Shown here: piece after piece, positions 25,526-33,934 of the stretch
Layout: every line of letters begins with the position of its first letter
Numbering within the stretch: the stretch's first letter is position 1
Assembly: GCA_965220835.1 (NCBI GenBank)
Contig: OZ244842.1
Location: 1,922,001 to 1,986,000, forward strand
Direction: 5' to 3'
DNA: 64,000 bases
Origin: Azophilus sp965220835
GTDB lineage: Bacteria; Pseudomonadota; Gammaproteobacteria; Pseudomonadales; Azotimanducaceae
Position numbers and translations under genes: made by a program
The notes under the pieces: model-generated
What the model saw: the letters and a program-made list of their open reading frames with translations, nothing else
What the model was told of the DNA's origin: nothing
The model's database searches: none

Positions 25526-26521
25526 CTATCGGCCGCCAGCCGCTTCCGCTTCCTCGCGGCGGGCTCCGGCGAGGATGCCAGGCAGGGCGTAGTTGCCCTC
25601 GTGGCAGGCGTATTCGTAGATGCGCCCGTCGGCGGGCCGCAAGGAGATTTCGCCGCGCCAAGGCTCGCTGTACAGGGCCGGGTCCTGCACCTCGAAGCTG
25701 TACTTGATTTCCGCCTCCCCCACCCGACGCAGCCGCTCGGTGACCACCCCCTCGGGGCTAAGCAGCAGTTGGTGCTTAACGGCGGCGCGGAAGGTCTGGC
25801 CGGGATGGAAGTTGGTGGTTTCCACCACCAAGGCATCATCCTCCCAATGGCCGATGGAGTCGCCCATCCAAGGCCGCACTTGGGCGGGCGCATGCTCACC
25901 GCCGAGGCGGATGATGCGGGCGTCGTGGTTCATTTCCACGTGGATCATGACGTGATCGCGGGTTTGCACGATCTGGTAGTTGTTGTTGTAGAGCACCGGC
26001 AGCATCGGCGGCCCGCCGGTGGAGCCGAAGCCGACCACGCAGCGCTCCCCCAAGGGACGCTGCTCCGGTCCGTCGAAGGCGTTGATGACATTGCCCATGA
26101 AGTTGATGAGCTTGATGCGGGCACCGAGGCGGTACGGCAGTTTGCCGCTGTCCGGCGAAGTGATGATCGAGCTGCGCGGCTCGCCGTCCACCCGCAAGGC
26201 TCGGGTGCCGGGGTCCATCCAAAAGGCGTTGTAGCCGCCCACGTCCTCCCCGGCCTGAAGCCCGCCTTCCGGGACGTTGTCGATGGCTTCAAAGAACCCC
26301 GCCGTCCGCCGCTCCCACGCCGCCGCCTCGGCTTCGGTCAGCACCAGGCGGTCAAACTGGGCGGGGCGCTCCAAGGCGGTGATGGTGGCGTTGGTCCAGG
26401 TGCCCTGCAGGTCGGGGTGGCCGAAGTCGGTGCGCGGTGCCTCAAAGGGCTTGGCGTGCGCCGTGGCGCTGAGGATTGCGGCACAGAGCGTGGCGGCGAG
26501 CGTCCCCGGATTCCGATTCAT
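25526..26521 (-). CDS. Secreted orphan-family protein
   Basis: A 331-residue exported protein with a signal peptide (AATLCAAILSATAHA). I do not know a characterised member. Conserved motifs shared with the paralogue at 41428-42516: PDLQGTW (PDLSGVY there), RPLGERC followed by GFGST and GPPMLPV, MNHDARIIR, WMGDSIGHWEDDALVV and YEYACHEGNYAL. The two invariant cysteines (RPLGERC, YEYACHE) may form a disulfide. Its stop overlaps the mobA end region: the ATG of this gene overlaps the mobA stop by 4 bp, so it is in the operon Fd-MobA-this-POP. Confidence 0.85.
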   Translation of the reverse strand: MNRNPGTLAATLCAAILSATAHAKPFEAPRTDFGHPDLQGTWTNATITALERPAQFDRLVLTEAEAAAWERRTAGFFEAIDNVPEGGLQAGEDVGGYNAFWMDPGTRALRVDGEPRSSIITSPDSGKLPYRLGARIKLINFMGNVINAFDGPEQRPLGERCVVGFGSTGGPPMLPVLYNNNYQIVQTRDHVMIHVEMNHDARIIRLGGEHAPAQVRPWMGDSIGHWEDDALVVETTNFHPGQTFRAAVKHQLLLSPEGVVTERLRRVGEAEIKYSFEVQDPALYSEPWRGEISLRPADGRIYEYACHEGNYALPGILAGARREEAEAAGGR

Positions 26522-27123
26522 GGCAGCTTCTCCGTGGTCGGGGCAGGGACTTGCTCAAAGTCCTGCCTCGAATTGAAATTGCGGAAGGCGTCCTCTTGTC
26601 CCTCGAATTGCACATCCATTGCGCCCATCGAGTCAAGCCAGCCATGGGCCGCGCGCCCGCCGCCAGCGAGGTAGCGATCCAAGGCGCCAAGCGCCTCGAT
26701 GCGCACTAGGCAGTGCAGCGGGTGACGGCGCTGCCCATCGTGAGCTGCCGCAACCAACGGCCCGGAGTCAGCGGGATGCGCTTCCAACGCGGTGCGCAGG
26801 CATTTGGCCAGATCGAGTGGAATCAGGGGCGCATCGCCCGTGCACACCAAGGCCAAGGGCGTTGCGCAACGCTGCAGCGCCGCCGCAACGCCTGCCAGCG
26901 GGCCTTGGTGGGGCGGCAGCTCATCGGCCACCACGGGCGCCAGCCGGCGGTAGGCGTCGAGGTTGCGGTTGGCGCTGATCAACAGCGCGCTGACCTGCGG
27001 GCGCAGGCGTTCGGCAATGCGTGCCACCAGCGATTGTCCATGCCAGAGCTGCAGGGGCTTGTCCGCACCCCCAAGCCGGCTTCCGCCCCCGCCGCAGAGG
27101 ATGATGCCGGTAACCGCTGTCAC
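26518..27123 (-). CDS. mobA: Molybdenum cofactor guanylyltransferase MobA
   Basis: A 201-residue MobA-type nucleotidyltransferase that joins GMP to molybdopterin. The N-terminal loop GIILCGGGGSRLGGADKPLQ matches the family pattern (LAGGxSxRMGxDK, with Cys for Ala), ALVCTGDAPLIPLDL carries the metal-binding aspartate. The start is the GTG at 27123, which overlaps the stop of the upstream 2Fe-2S gene (GTGA). A longer in-frame extension upstream is just the antisense-free read-through of that gene and is not used. MGD is needed by DMSO-reductase-family enzymes, not by sulfite oxidases, so it does not directly explain the enzyme at 16917. Confidence 0.9.
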   Translation of the reverse strand: MTAVTGIILCGGGGSRLGGADKPLQLWHGQSLVARIAERLRPQVSALLISANRNLDAYRRLAPVVADELPPHQGPLAGVAAALQRCATPLALVCTGDAPLIPLDLAKCLRTALEAHPADSGPLVAAAHDGQRRHPLHCLVRIEALGALDRYLAGGGRAAHGWLDSMGAMDVQFEGQEDAFRNFNSRQDFEQVPAPTTEKLP

Positions 27124-27482
27124 AGGTCGAGGACCAGCCACGGCGTGCGCGCCCGCGAGCAGCAGATCATCATCAGATCGTTGCGCCGGCGCTCCTCGTC
27201 GGTGAGGATGTCGTCCTGGTGGTCTGGCAGGCCGGCCAGCACGCGCGTCTCGCAAGCGCCGCAGATGCCGCTGATGCAGGAATTGGGCGCGTCCACCCCG
27301 GCGGCCTCCACCGCTTCAAGAATGGACTGTCCGGCTGCAACCCGCAGGTTGAGTCCGGACCGTGCGAGCACCACTTCAAAGCCCCGCTCGGCGGGCGGGC
27401 CGGTGCTGGTTGGCCGCTCGTTGCCTGACACTCCGCTCACATTGCAAACCGCTCGCTTCCCAGTTTGGCGGAATGAGCCCAT
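27120..27482 (-). CDS. 2Fe-2S ferredoxin-domain protein (VanB C-terminal type)
   Basis: A 120-residue protein that is essentially the C-terminal plant-type ferredoxin domain of phthalate/vanillate oxygenase reductases. Ligands are in SCISGICGAC (CxxxxCxxC) and MMICCSRA, and the tail WLVLDL is the family ending. The normal N-terminal FMN and NAD domains are absent, so it is either a stand-alone ferredoxin for one of the Rieske oxygenases or a truncated reductase. The start at 27482 (MGSFRQTG) is a guess; the first 35 residues are not conserved. It heads the mobA operon. Confidence 0.75.
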   Translation of the reverse strand: MGSFRQTGKRAVCNVSGVSGNERPTSTGPPAERGFEVVLARSGLNLRVAAGQSILEAVEAAGVDAPNSCISGICGACETRVLAGLPDHQDDILTDEERRRNDLMMICCSRARTPWLVLDL

Positions 27483-27546
27483 AAGAGTACAGTAACGAGC
27501 GAAGGCGCGTTCGCCGCAGATTTCAAAACTGATGAGGAGAGACCTT

Positions 27547-28014
27547 ATGGCGTTGCCACAGGACATATCACCGGTAAACAGCGAACTCATGGACGGCTTG
27601 GCCGCCGCCTCCAAGATGGCGTGGATGGACTACGGCCAGCCCGGCGCGAAGATGAAAATACTCTGGCTGGGCGCGGAATCCGGCCGCTGGGCCGTCCTGT
27701 TCAAGTGGGACAAGGGCTTTGTCGCCCCCCAGCACAAGCATCTGAGCGCCGCTTACACTTTCATCTTGAAGGGCAAGCTGCAGGTGCGGGACGGCACGCT
27801 CGATGCCGGTGATTTCGTGTATGAGCCAAACGGCATGGTGCATGGCGCCACCACCGCCCTGGAAGACACCGAGTACCTGTTCATGTGCGACGGTCCGGTG
27901 CTGTTTTTCGACGACGAGGCAGGCTTTACCAGCTATCTCGGCTGGGAGGAGCTTGAACGGCTGCGCCAAACCCACCAAGACGCTTCGGAGATGCCGCAGG
28001 CGGCGACGGCGTAA
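27547..28014 (+). CDS. Cupin-domain protein (acetylacetone-dioxygenase-like)
   Basis: A 155-residue cupin. Metal-binding residues are likely in APQHKHLSAAYTFILKGKL (two histidines and a following glutamine/lysine-type motif 1) and MVHGATTALEDTEYLF (motif 2). The layout resembles acetylacetone-cleaving enzyme-like cupins, which cleave beta-diketones, but close family members often have no proven role. GAGGAGAGACCTT precedes the ATG at 27547. It is divergent from the 2Fe-2S/mobA operon. Confidence 0.8.
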   Translation: MALPQDISPVNSELMDGLAAASKMAWMDYGQPGAKMKILWLGAESGRWAVLFKWDKGFVAPQHKHLSAAYTFILKGKLQVRDGTLDAGDFVYEPNGMVHGATTALEDTEYLFMCDGPVLFFDDEAGFTSYLGWEELERLRQTHQDASEMPQAATA

Positions 28015-28161
28015 GCCCTCCTTTGGGATGCGCAATTGTCCCGTCCCCTCCGTGGCACGCGTTTGATTCGGAGTGAGGGCGGGACGACCCCGAGCCGAAC
28101 TCCGTTCGAAGGCGCCTCCTTCGGAGCGAAGGCGTCCCGAACCGAAGGTTCGCTGCCTCGG

Positions 28162-28180
28162 ACGGCGCGCGTAGCGCCGT
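28162..28180. terminator. Hairpin between convergent genes
   Basis: ACGGCGC (28162-28168) pairs with GCGCCGT (28174-28180) over a 5-nt loop. The 267-bp gap 28015-28281 between the convergent cupin and transglutaminase genes also contains several overlapping CCTTCGG/CGAAGG inverted motifs. T-runs are absent. Confidence 0.4.
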
Positions 28181-28281
28181 TGCTTCATGAGACCGCTGAC
28201 CTGTGGGCAGCATTCTTGGTTGCTGCAAGTCCGCGCTCCGAAGTGTCGGGCTGCCAGATTGCCAAGGCGGCAGCGCGGCTG

Positions 28282-29178
28282 TTAGGGCGTCGAGTCGCTT
28301 GAAGTCCGTTCCGTGACCTGCACGGCCACCTTGAGCGTTTGCTCGCCGCCGCCCTGAATGAAACCGATGGTGGGGCTGACGTCGCCGTAGTCTCGGCCCC
28401 ACGCCAAGGTGACGTGGGATTGGTTCGGCTGCTGATTGTTGGTGGGGTCGAAGTCGGTCCAACCGAACTTCGGGCACCAGACGGAGAACCATGCGTGGGA
28501 GGCGTCGGAGGCAGCGCCTTCCGCGGCGCCCTGACCGCGCAAGCTGCGCACGTAGCCGCTGACGTAACGGGCGGCCAAGCCGTGGGTGCGCAAGCAGGCA
28601 ATGGCGGCGTGGGCGAAGTCTTGGCACACGCCCTGACGATGCCTGAAGACCTCCGCCACCGGCGTGCTCACGTTGGTGACGCCTTCACGGTACTCAATGG
28701 AATTGAAGATGCGCTCGCACAGCCGCCAGCTGACGTCCAGCACGGAACGACGCGGTGCGAACAGGTCGCGGCAAAAGTCCAAGGCGCCGTCAAGGGTCAT
28801 CCGGGGCGAGGGATAGCAAAACTGGGCCGCTTCCCAACTTGGCCCGTCAAGGGGCGAATGCAGGCGCTCCACGGCGCCTTCCCAGCTTGGGCCGGCTTGC
28901 AGGTCGATGCAGTCGATGGGCTTAAGCTCGATCTCGGCGTGGGCTTCGATGTCAAGCGCCTGGTGCTCTTCAAGAATCAGCAGCGCGGTGAGCGGGTTGC
29001 CAAACGCATCCAAGCGCGTGTCCAATTCCTGAGGGTGCGGCGAAACTTCGATGCGCGTGGATAGGACGCGCTGGCCGGGAACCTGACGCGGCGTCAGGCG
29101 CAGCAGCTGGCGCGATTGGGTGACCGGCAGTTGGTAGGCATAGTGGGTCCGGTGCAGCAAGGACAGCGTTGCGGTCAT
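28282..29178 (-). CDS. Transglutaminase-like cysteine-peptidase family protein
   Basis: A 298-residue cytoplasmic protein of the bacterial transglutaminase-like family with the N-terminal beta domain (LLHRTHYAYQLPVTQSRQLLRLTP). The catalytic triad is visible: Cys185 in GVCQDFAH, His228 in SHAWFSVW and Asp244 in DFDPTNNQQ. Members are protein-modifying or peptidase-like enzymes often of unknown substrate. The start MTATLSLLHR at 29178 overlaps the stop of the upstream aldehyde dehydrogenase by 4 bp (ATGA), so the two are coupled. Confidence 0.9.
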   Translation of the reverse strand: MTATLSLLHRTHYAYQLPVTQSRQLLRLTPRQVPGQRVLSTRIEVSPHPQELDTRLDAFGNPLTALLILEEHQALDIEAHAEIELKPIDCIDLQAGPSWEGAVERLHSPLDGPSWEAAQFCYPSPRMTLDGALDFCRDLFAPRRSVLDVSWRLCERIFNSIEYREGVTNVSTPVAEVFRHRQGVCQDFAHAAIACLRTHGLAARYVSGYVRSLRGQGAAEGAASDASHAWFSVWCPKFGWTDFDPTNNQQPNQSHVTLAWGRDYGDVSPTIGFIQGGGEQTLKVAVQVTERTSSDSTP

Positions 29179-30644
29179 CTTGGGGCGGACGCTTCCAAGT
29201 AGCTGCCGCCGCGGACGATCTGCTTGATGCCGGTGAACTCCAGGATGCCCTCCGGGCCGCACTCGCGGCCCCAACCGGACTGCTTGAAGCCGCCGAAGGG
29301 CTGGGTCAGCGAGACGCCTGCCTGGTTGATGGCGACACTGCCGGCGCGGATGGCACGGGCGGTGCGCAGGGCCAGCGCCTCATCGGCGCTGTACACCGAA
29401 GCCGCCAATCCATAGGGCGTGTCGTTGGCGATGGCCACCGCCTCCTCAAGGCCCTCGTAGGGAATCACGCAGGTCACCGGGCCGAACACTTCCTCGCGAG
29501 CCACGGCGTGGCCATTGTCCACCTCGGCCAAGAGCGTTGGTTCGTAGTACCAACCCCGTTCGAGATGCGGCGGGCGACGGCCGCCGGTGACCACCTTGGC
29601 CCCCTCTTGGGTGGCTGCGGCCACCGCTCGCTCCGCCCGGTCGCGCCCCCGCTCCACGGCCAGGGGGCCGCGGTCGGTGCCCGGGTCGAAGGGGTCCCCG
29701 ACCTTGAGCGCCGAATAGCGCTCGGCCAAGGCATCGACCACTTCGCCATATCGGGACCGCGGCGCCAAAATGCGGGACAGGCTGACGCAGACTTGGCCCA
29801 TGAAGCCCGATGCGCCATCGCAGAGGGTGCCCATGACGGCGTCGAGGTCCACATCCTCGGCAATGATGGCGGGTGATTTGCCACCCAGTTCAAGCAGGGT
29901 GCGGGCCAAGCGCGGCGCGGTGCGGCGCACCACGTCAATGCCGATCGCCGTGCCGCCGGTCAGGGCCACCAAGTCCACATCCGCGTGGGAGACCAAGTGC
30001 TGGGTGACTGGCGTGTCCGCGGCCAAGACGCTCACGGCCCCTTCGGGAAAGTCCGCCTCCCGCACCGCCTCCGCGATCAAACGGGAGGTGAGCGGCGACT
30101 CCGGAGCATGCTTGACCACCACGGTGCATCCAGCCAGCAGGGCGGGAATGATCTTCATGCCCATCAGCACCACCGGGCCGTTGAACGTGAGGATGCCCAG
30201 CACAACGCCGGCCGGTTCGCGAACGATGAGCGCCTCGTCGCGCTCCTCCTCAAAGGCCAGCGTTTGCGCCGCTTCGAGGGCGCCGCGCCAAACCGCCACG
30301 CCGGCACCGGAATTGATCATCTCCCCGTGGGCGATGGTGGCGCCGGACTCAAACGCCCAAGCCCGATTCAGATCGTCCAAGCGCCGCTCCAAGGCATCGC
30401 ACAGGCGCCCGCAGACGGCCACCCGCTCCGCCACCGGCAGGCGCGGCCAAGGCCCGGAGTCGAAGGCTTGGCGGGCGGCGGCAACGGCCCGGTCGGCATC
30501 GGCAACGGTCGGCTTGGCCACGGCGGCCAACACGTCCTCGGTGGCCGGCGACACCACCGGCGCCATCTCGTTGCTCCCACCGGCCAGCCAAGCGCCGCCG
30601 ATGAACTGCCGGTCCAAGCCGGGAATGGAAACGTCAAGCTGCAC
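29175..30644 (-). CDS. NAD(P)-dependent aldehyde dehydrogenase
   Basis: A 489-residue ALDH-superfamily enzyme that oxidises an aldehyde to the acid. LELGGKSPAIIAED holds the general-base glutamate, GASGFMGQVCVSLSRI the nucleophilic cysteine (in GQVC), and EEVFGPVTCVIPY and PFGGFKQSGWGRECG the conserved C-terminal blocks. The GTG at 30644 is preceded by GGGGGATAAG and gives family length; ATG candidates further upstream would add up to 80 residues of unrelated sequence. It precedes the transglutaminase gene. Confidence 0.9.
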   Translation of the reverse strand: MQLDVSIPGLDRQFIGGAWLAGGSNEMAPVVSPATEDVLAAVAKPTVADADRAVAAARQAFDSGPWPRLPVAERVAVCGRLCDALERRLDDLNRAWAFESGATIAHGEMINSGAGVAVWRGALEAAQTLAFEEERDEALIVREPAGVVLGILTFNGPVVLMGMKIIPALLAGCTVVVKHAPESPLTSRLIAEAVREADFPEGAVSVLAADTPVTQHLVSHADVDLVALTGGTAIGIDVVRRTAPRLARTLLELGGKSPAIIAEDVDLDAVMGTLCDGASGFMGQVCVSLSRILAPRSRYGEVVDALAERYSALKVGDPFDPGTDRGPLAVERGRDRAERAVAAATQEGAKVVTGGRRPPHLERGWYYEPTLLAEVDNGHAVAREEVFGPVTCVIPYEGLEEAVAIANDTPYGLAASVYSADEALALRTARAIRAGSVAINQAGVSLTQPFGGFKQSGWGRECGPEGILEFTGIKQIVRGGSYLEASAPR

Positions 30645-30912
30645 GGACTTATCCCCCAATCGCTGATTCCGGCCAAAGTATAACGCCGGGATCGGAACGC
30701 TCAGCAGCAATGCCAAGCACCACCCGACGTTGCTGCGCGGGTTTAGAAACATGTCGCGGAATCCGTGACCGGCAATGGATGCGACGTTTGGCGCCGGTGA
30801 AACTGCAACGAGCCCTTGGTTTGCCGCAACCGCAGCCTGGCGCCTGGACTTGGCACCGGGAACATCAGACCATTGCCGAAGCACCGCACTGTGCAGAAAT
30901 TCGGGTCACGAA

Positions 30913-31386
30913 ATGCCAGACAATGAGACGACCGACGCGCTTCCAGGCACAGTCAGCCTGCGCGAGATCACGCAGCAAACCGTAAACGAGGTCTTGAATC
31001 TCCGCGTCACCAAAGCGCAGGAACGGTTCGTCGCTTCCAACGCGGTCTCCATCGCCCAAGCCCACTTCTCCCCGCAGGCTTGGTTTCGCGCGGTCTATGC
31101 TGGGGAATCGCCAGTCGGGTTTCTGATGCTCTCAATGCAGCCAGAGCAGGGGGAGTACTTCCTGTGGCGGTTCATGATTGACGCCCAGCATCAAGGCAGG
31201 GGCTATGGTCGCCAAGCCTTGGAATTGTTGATTCGGCATGTGCAGGGGCAACCGAACGCCACAGAACTGACCTTGAGCCATGTGCCGGGCGCCGGCAGCC
31301 CGGAAGGCTTCTATCGAAAGCTGGGCTTTGCGCACACCGGGGCGCAGCAAGACGGTGAACTTATCATGAGGCTGGCGCTGACCTGA
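30913..31386 (+). CDS. GNAT-family N-acetyltransferase
   Basis: A 157-residue acetyl-CoA-dependent transferase. Motif A for acetyl-CoA binding is HQGRGYGRQALELL, after FLWRFMIDA; GFYRKLGFAHTG is the conserved motif B end. The pattern, with VGFLMLSM in the middle, resembles diamine/spermidine acetyltransferases (BltD-like), but substrate is not certain. The ATG at 30913 starts MPDNETTDALPG. It is convergent with the PEGA protein. Confidence 0.85.
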   Translation: MPDNETTDALPGTVSLREITQQTVNEVLNLRVTKAQERFVASNAVSIAQAHFSPQAWFRAVYAGESPVGFLMLSMQPEQGEYFLWRFMIDAQHQGRGYGRQALELLIRHVQGQPNATELTLSHVPGAGSPEGFYRKLGFAHTGAQQDGELIMRLALT

Positions 31387-31413
31387 AGCACCAGCGCCGC
31401 AGCGCCCCGCTGC

Positions 31414-33066
31414 CTACAACGCCCGCACCACCCGGAACCCGCGTGTGTCCGAGGGGCGGTCGTAGCTCTCCCGGAACCAGGGCTTAAGCTCATCGCCTGC
31501 GGAGTCCCAGGCACTGCCACGGGCGATGTGGTTGCCGCAGCCGCTGGGGCCGCAGTCATTGACCCACTCCGCGACGTTGCCGAACAAGTCATGCACGCCG
31601 AGGCCATTGGCCTGGAAGGAGCCCACTGGGGCGCTGCGGACGAAGCCGTCGTCACAGCCGACCACTTGCCACTGCCGAAACACTTGGCCCAGGGAGCGGT
31701 CGGCGATGTTGCCTCGCTGGCAAGGCGCAGACGACAACGCCCAGCGGCTTGCCACATAGGCCCATTCCCGTTCGTTGGGCAGGCGATAGAGCTTGCCGGT
31801 CTCGCGGCTCAACCAATCGGCGTAGCCCACCGCTTCGCGCCAACTCACCTTGACCACGGGGTGACGGTCCGTGTCCATGCCCTTGGCCGTGGGCAAACTC
31901 AGGTTCATGGCTTCGGCATAACGCCGGTAGTCACCAAGGCTCACCTCGTGGACGGCCAAGGCGAAGGGTTCGTCAATCAGCACCTCCTGGGCCGGCAGCG
32001 CCCGCATGCCATCGCCGTCAACGGCGCCGATGTTGGCGCTGCCAGCCGGCACCACCACCAGCCGTGGCGCCTTGCCGCCACTGGCCAAGGCGTCTTGCAG
32101 TGTTTCGCCGCCGCTGACCTGGTAGCGCTCCAGAACCACGCGCACGGTCCGGCCCGCCTCCGGCAAGGGCAACTGCAGGAGCGCCGAACGGTAGCCAGCC
32201 TTGCGAACCCGGACTTCCACCGGGCCAGTGGGCAGCGGCACATTCGGCTGGAAAGGCTGGAAACCACCGCCGCCGGCGCGCACGGTCACTTGGGCGTCCG
32301 CTGGGGTCGCCTGCACGTCCAGCAGACCCAGCAAACGCTCTAGGGTGACATCGACAAGGTTGACGCCCTTGTGCAAGCGGTGGCTGCGGGTTTTGGTTCG
32401 ATAGCCGTCGGCGGCCACTTCAATGCCGTAAACGCCAACGGGCAGGCGCACGCCCGGACTGTAGGGCAGCGGACCGTCAACCAACCGAACCCGGGCGGAA
32501 GCAGGCACCGTGCGCACGCGCAGCTCGCTCATGGCCACCCGATTCAACTCTACGATCAATTCCCGGCGCTCACCCGGCAGCACTGCAATGGTCTCCCTAA
32601 CCGTCTGCCAGCCCAACTTCTCCAGAACCACCTCGTAGCTTCCGGACTGAACCGAATCAAGCGCCAGCGGCGTGAGGCCCTCTAGGCGCTCGCCGCTGAA
32701 GGTCACCGACGCTCCCGCCGGGTTGGAGGCGACCAAGAGCTTGCCATAGGCCGGCGCCAGCTCCACCGGCACCACGAGACGCTTGCCACGCTGAATCTCG
32801 ATTTCCGAAGCGGCGGGCGGATGGAAGCGGTGCTCCACCAGCAGCCGGTAGCGACCGGCGAGCACGGGCGCCAAAGTGAGCGGGGTCTCGCCGCGCAGCA
32901 ACCCGTCGATACGCACTTGAGCGCTTTCAGCGTTGGCCTCCACGCGCAGGCTGCCGGCGCCCAACACCCAGGGCTTGAGCACGCCAACTTCGAGCGTCGT
33001 CCAGTCCGCCACCGCCCACAACACTGCCAAGACCGCAACAGTCGCAGCCAGCCGACGGCGTTTCAT
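31414..33066 (-). CDS. PEGA-domain protein with C-terminal SUMF/FGE-like domain
   Basis: A 550-residue envelope protein. A single N-terminal membrane segment (LAATVAVLAVLWAVADW) is followed by about four PEGA-like beta repeats (VRIDGLLRGETPL, VTFSGERLEGLTPL, RVRLVDGPLPYSPGVRL, VTVRAGGGGF). The last 220 residues form a formylglycine-generating-enzyme-like domain: ALAVHEVSLGDYRRYAEA, VVKVSWREAVGYADWLS, YRLPNEREWAYVAS, DLFGNVAEWVNDC, RGSAWDS, TRGFRVVRAL. The cysteine pair of true FGE before GGS/xxRxxxR is not in the usual place, so it is more likely a regulator or structural C-type-lectin-fold domain than a sulfatase activator. No sulfatase gene is nearby. Confidence 0.85.
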   Translation of the reverse strand: MKRRRLAATVAVLAVLWAVADWTTLEVGVLKPWVLGAGSLRVEANAESAQVRIDGLLRGETPLTLAPVLAGRYRLLVEHRFHPPAASEIEIQRGKRLVVPVELAPAYGKLLVASNPAGASVTFSGERLEGLTPLALDSVQSGSYEVVLEKLGWQTVRETIAVLPGERRELIVELNRVAMSELRVRTVPASARVRLVDGPLPYSPGVRLPVGVYGIEVAADGYRTKTRSHRLHKGVNLVDVTLERLLGLLDVQATPADAQVTVRAGGGGFQPFQPNVPLPTGPVEVRVRKAGYRSALLQLPLPEAGRTVRVVLERYQVSGGETLQDALASGGKAPRLVVVPAGSANIGAVDGDGMRALPAQEVLIDEPFALAVHEVSLGDYRRYAEAMNLSLPTAKGMDTDRHPVVKVSWREAVGYADWLSRETGKLYRLPNEREWAYVASRWALSSAPCQRGNIADRSLGQVFRQWQVVGCDDGFVRSAPVGSFQANGLGVHDLFGNVAEWVNDCGPSGCGNHIARGSAWDSAGDELKPWFRESYDRPSDTRGFRVVRAL

Positions 33067-33111
33067 GGCGCAACCGTGGGCGCGAACGGCCCGCCCACCA
33101 CTAGCGCGAGC

Positions 33112-33585
33112 TCAAAAGGCAAGCCGCAGCACGCTCTCCCCGACGCAGGCGGGCTTGGCTTGGCCTTCCACCTCCACGGTGAGCTGGTTGACCACCTCGA
33201 TCATGCCGCCCTTGGGCTCCACGCTGAGGATTTCGCTGCGCGTGCGGATGCGGGCGCCCACCGGCACCGGCGCCGGAAAGCGCACCTTGTTCCAGCCGTA
33301 GTTGATGCCGAGCTTCATGCCCGGCAAGTCGGGCAGGCCGATGTCTGCGCTGCCGGGCAAAAAGCTCATCAGCGACATGGTCAACTGGCCGTGGGCCACG
33401 GGTGCGCCGAACGGACCCGCCTTGGCCCGCTCCGGCTCCACGTGGATCCACTGATGATCCAAGGTGGCGTCCGCAAAAGTGTTGATGCGATCCTGCGTCA
33501 TTTCAAACCAGTCCGTCGGTTCCGACGGCTGGCCGATCTTGGCCCTGAGCGCCTCAAGGCCCTGTTCAAGTGCTTCGGTGGCCAC
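33112..33585 (-). CDS. MaoC-like (R)-hydratase/dehydratase
   Basis: A 157-residue single-hotdog MaoC-family protein acting on enoyl-CoA-type substrates. FADATLDHQWIHVEPERA followed by PFGAPVAHGQLTM is the hydratase-2 motif with the catalytic aspartate and histidine. The C-terminal CVGESVLRLAF is typical. A GTG start at 33585 is chosen because GGGAGGCTGC precedes it at the right distance; an in-frame ATG at 33609 adds eight residues. It is divergent from the aminopeptidase across a repeat array. Confidence 0.88.
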   Translation of the reverse strand: MATEALEQGLEALRAKIGQPSEPTDWFEMTQDRINTFADATLDHQWIHVEPERAKAGPFGAPVAHGQLTMSLMSFLPGSADIGLPDLPGMKLGINYGWNKVRFPAPVPVGARIRTRSEILSVEPKGGMIEVVNQLTVEVEGQAKPACVGESVLRLAF

Positions 33586-33650
33586 GCAGCCTCCCTGATT
33601 TCGATGCAAGGGGCGGCGATTATGCGGAGGTTACAGCCGGGGATTCAAGC

Positions 33651-33845
33651 GTGTGTGCCGGTGAGGGGGCGTGTGTCCCGGTGCAGGAATGTGTGTCCTA
33701 GCAAGTGGGCGTGTGTCCCGGTGCGGGAATGTGTGTCCCGGTAGACAGCCGCGTGACCGAGTAGGTGTGTGTCCCGGTACGGGAGTCGCGAGTCCGGGTG
33801 GGCGTGTGTCCCGGTTCGTAGCCTGGCTGTGTGTCCCGGTTCCTG
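33651..33845. repeat. Array C of the GTGTGTCCCG family (plus orientation, 20-bp period)
   Basis: Copies start at 33651, 33671, 33691, 33711, 33731 and 33751, an exact 20-bp period, followed by four less regular ones. The core is GTGTGTCCCGGT; the other eight positions alternate between a GCRGGAAT-like and a GNGGGGGC-like filler. The array fills the gap between the divergent maoC and aminopeptidase genes (33586-33934), so it overlaps both promoter regions. Nothing else is seen in the gap. Confidence 0.88.
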
Positions 33846-33934
33846 GCGGCGGCGCACCTGCTTCGCCCGATGTCCCCCCACCCATGTTCCCCAGCCCTTG
33901 CGTGAGTGCGACTCAGCGCGTAGCCTCGCTGCGC

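Noticed and set aside
28015..28281. Shared repeat element between 28015-28281 and 42517-42716
   Set aside because: Both have a GAGGGCGGGACG string and CCTTCGG hairpins, but the similarity is short and I could not align the rest.
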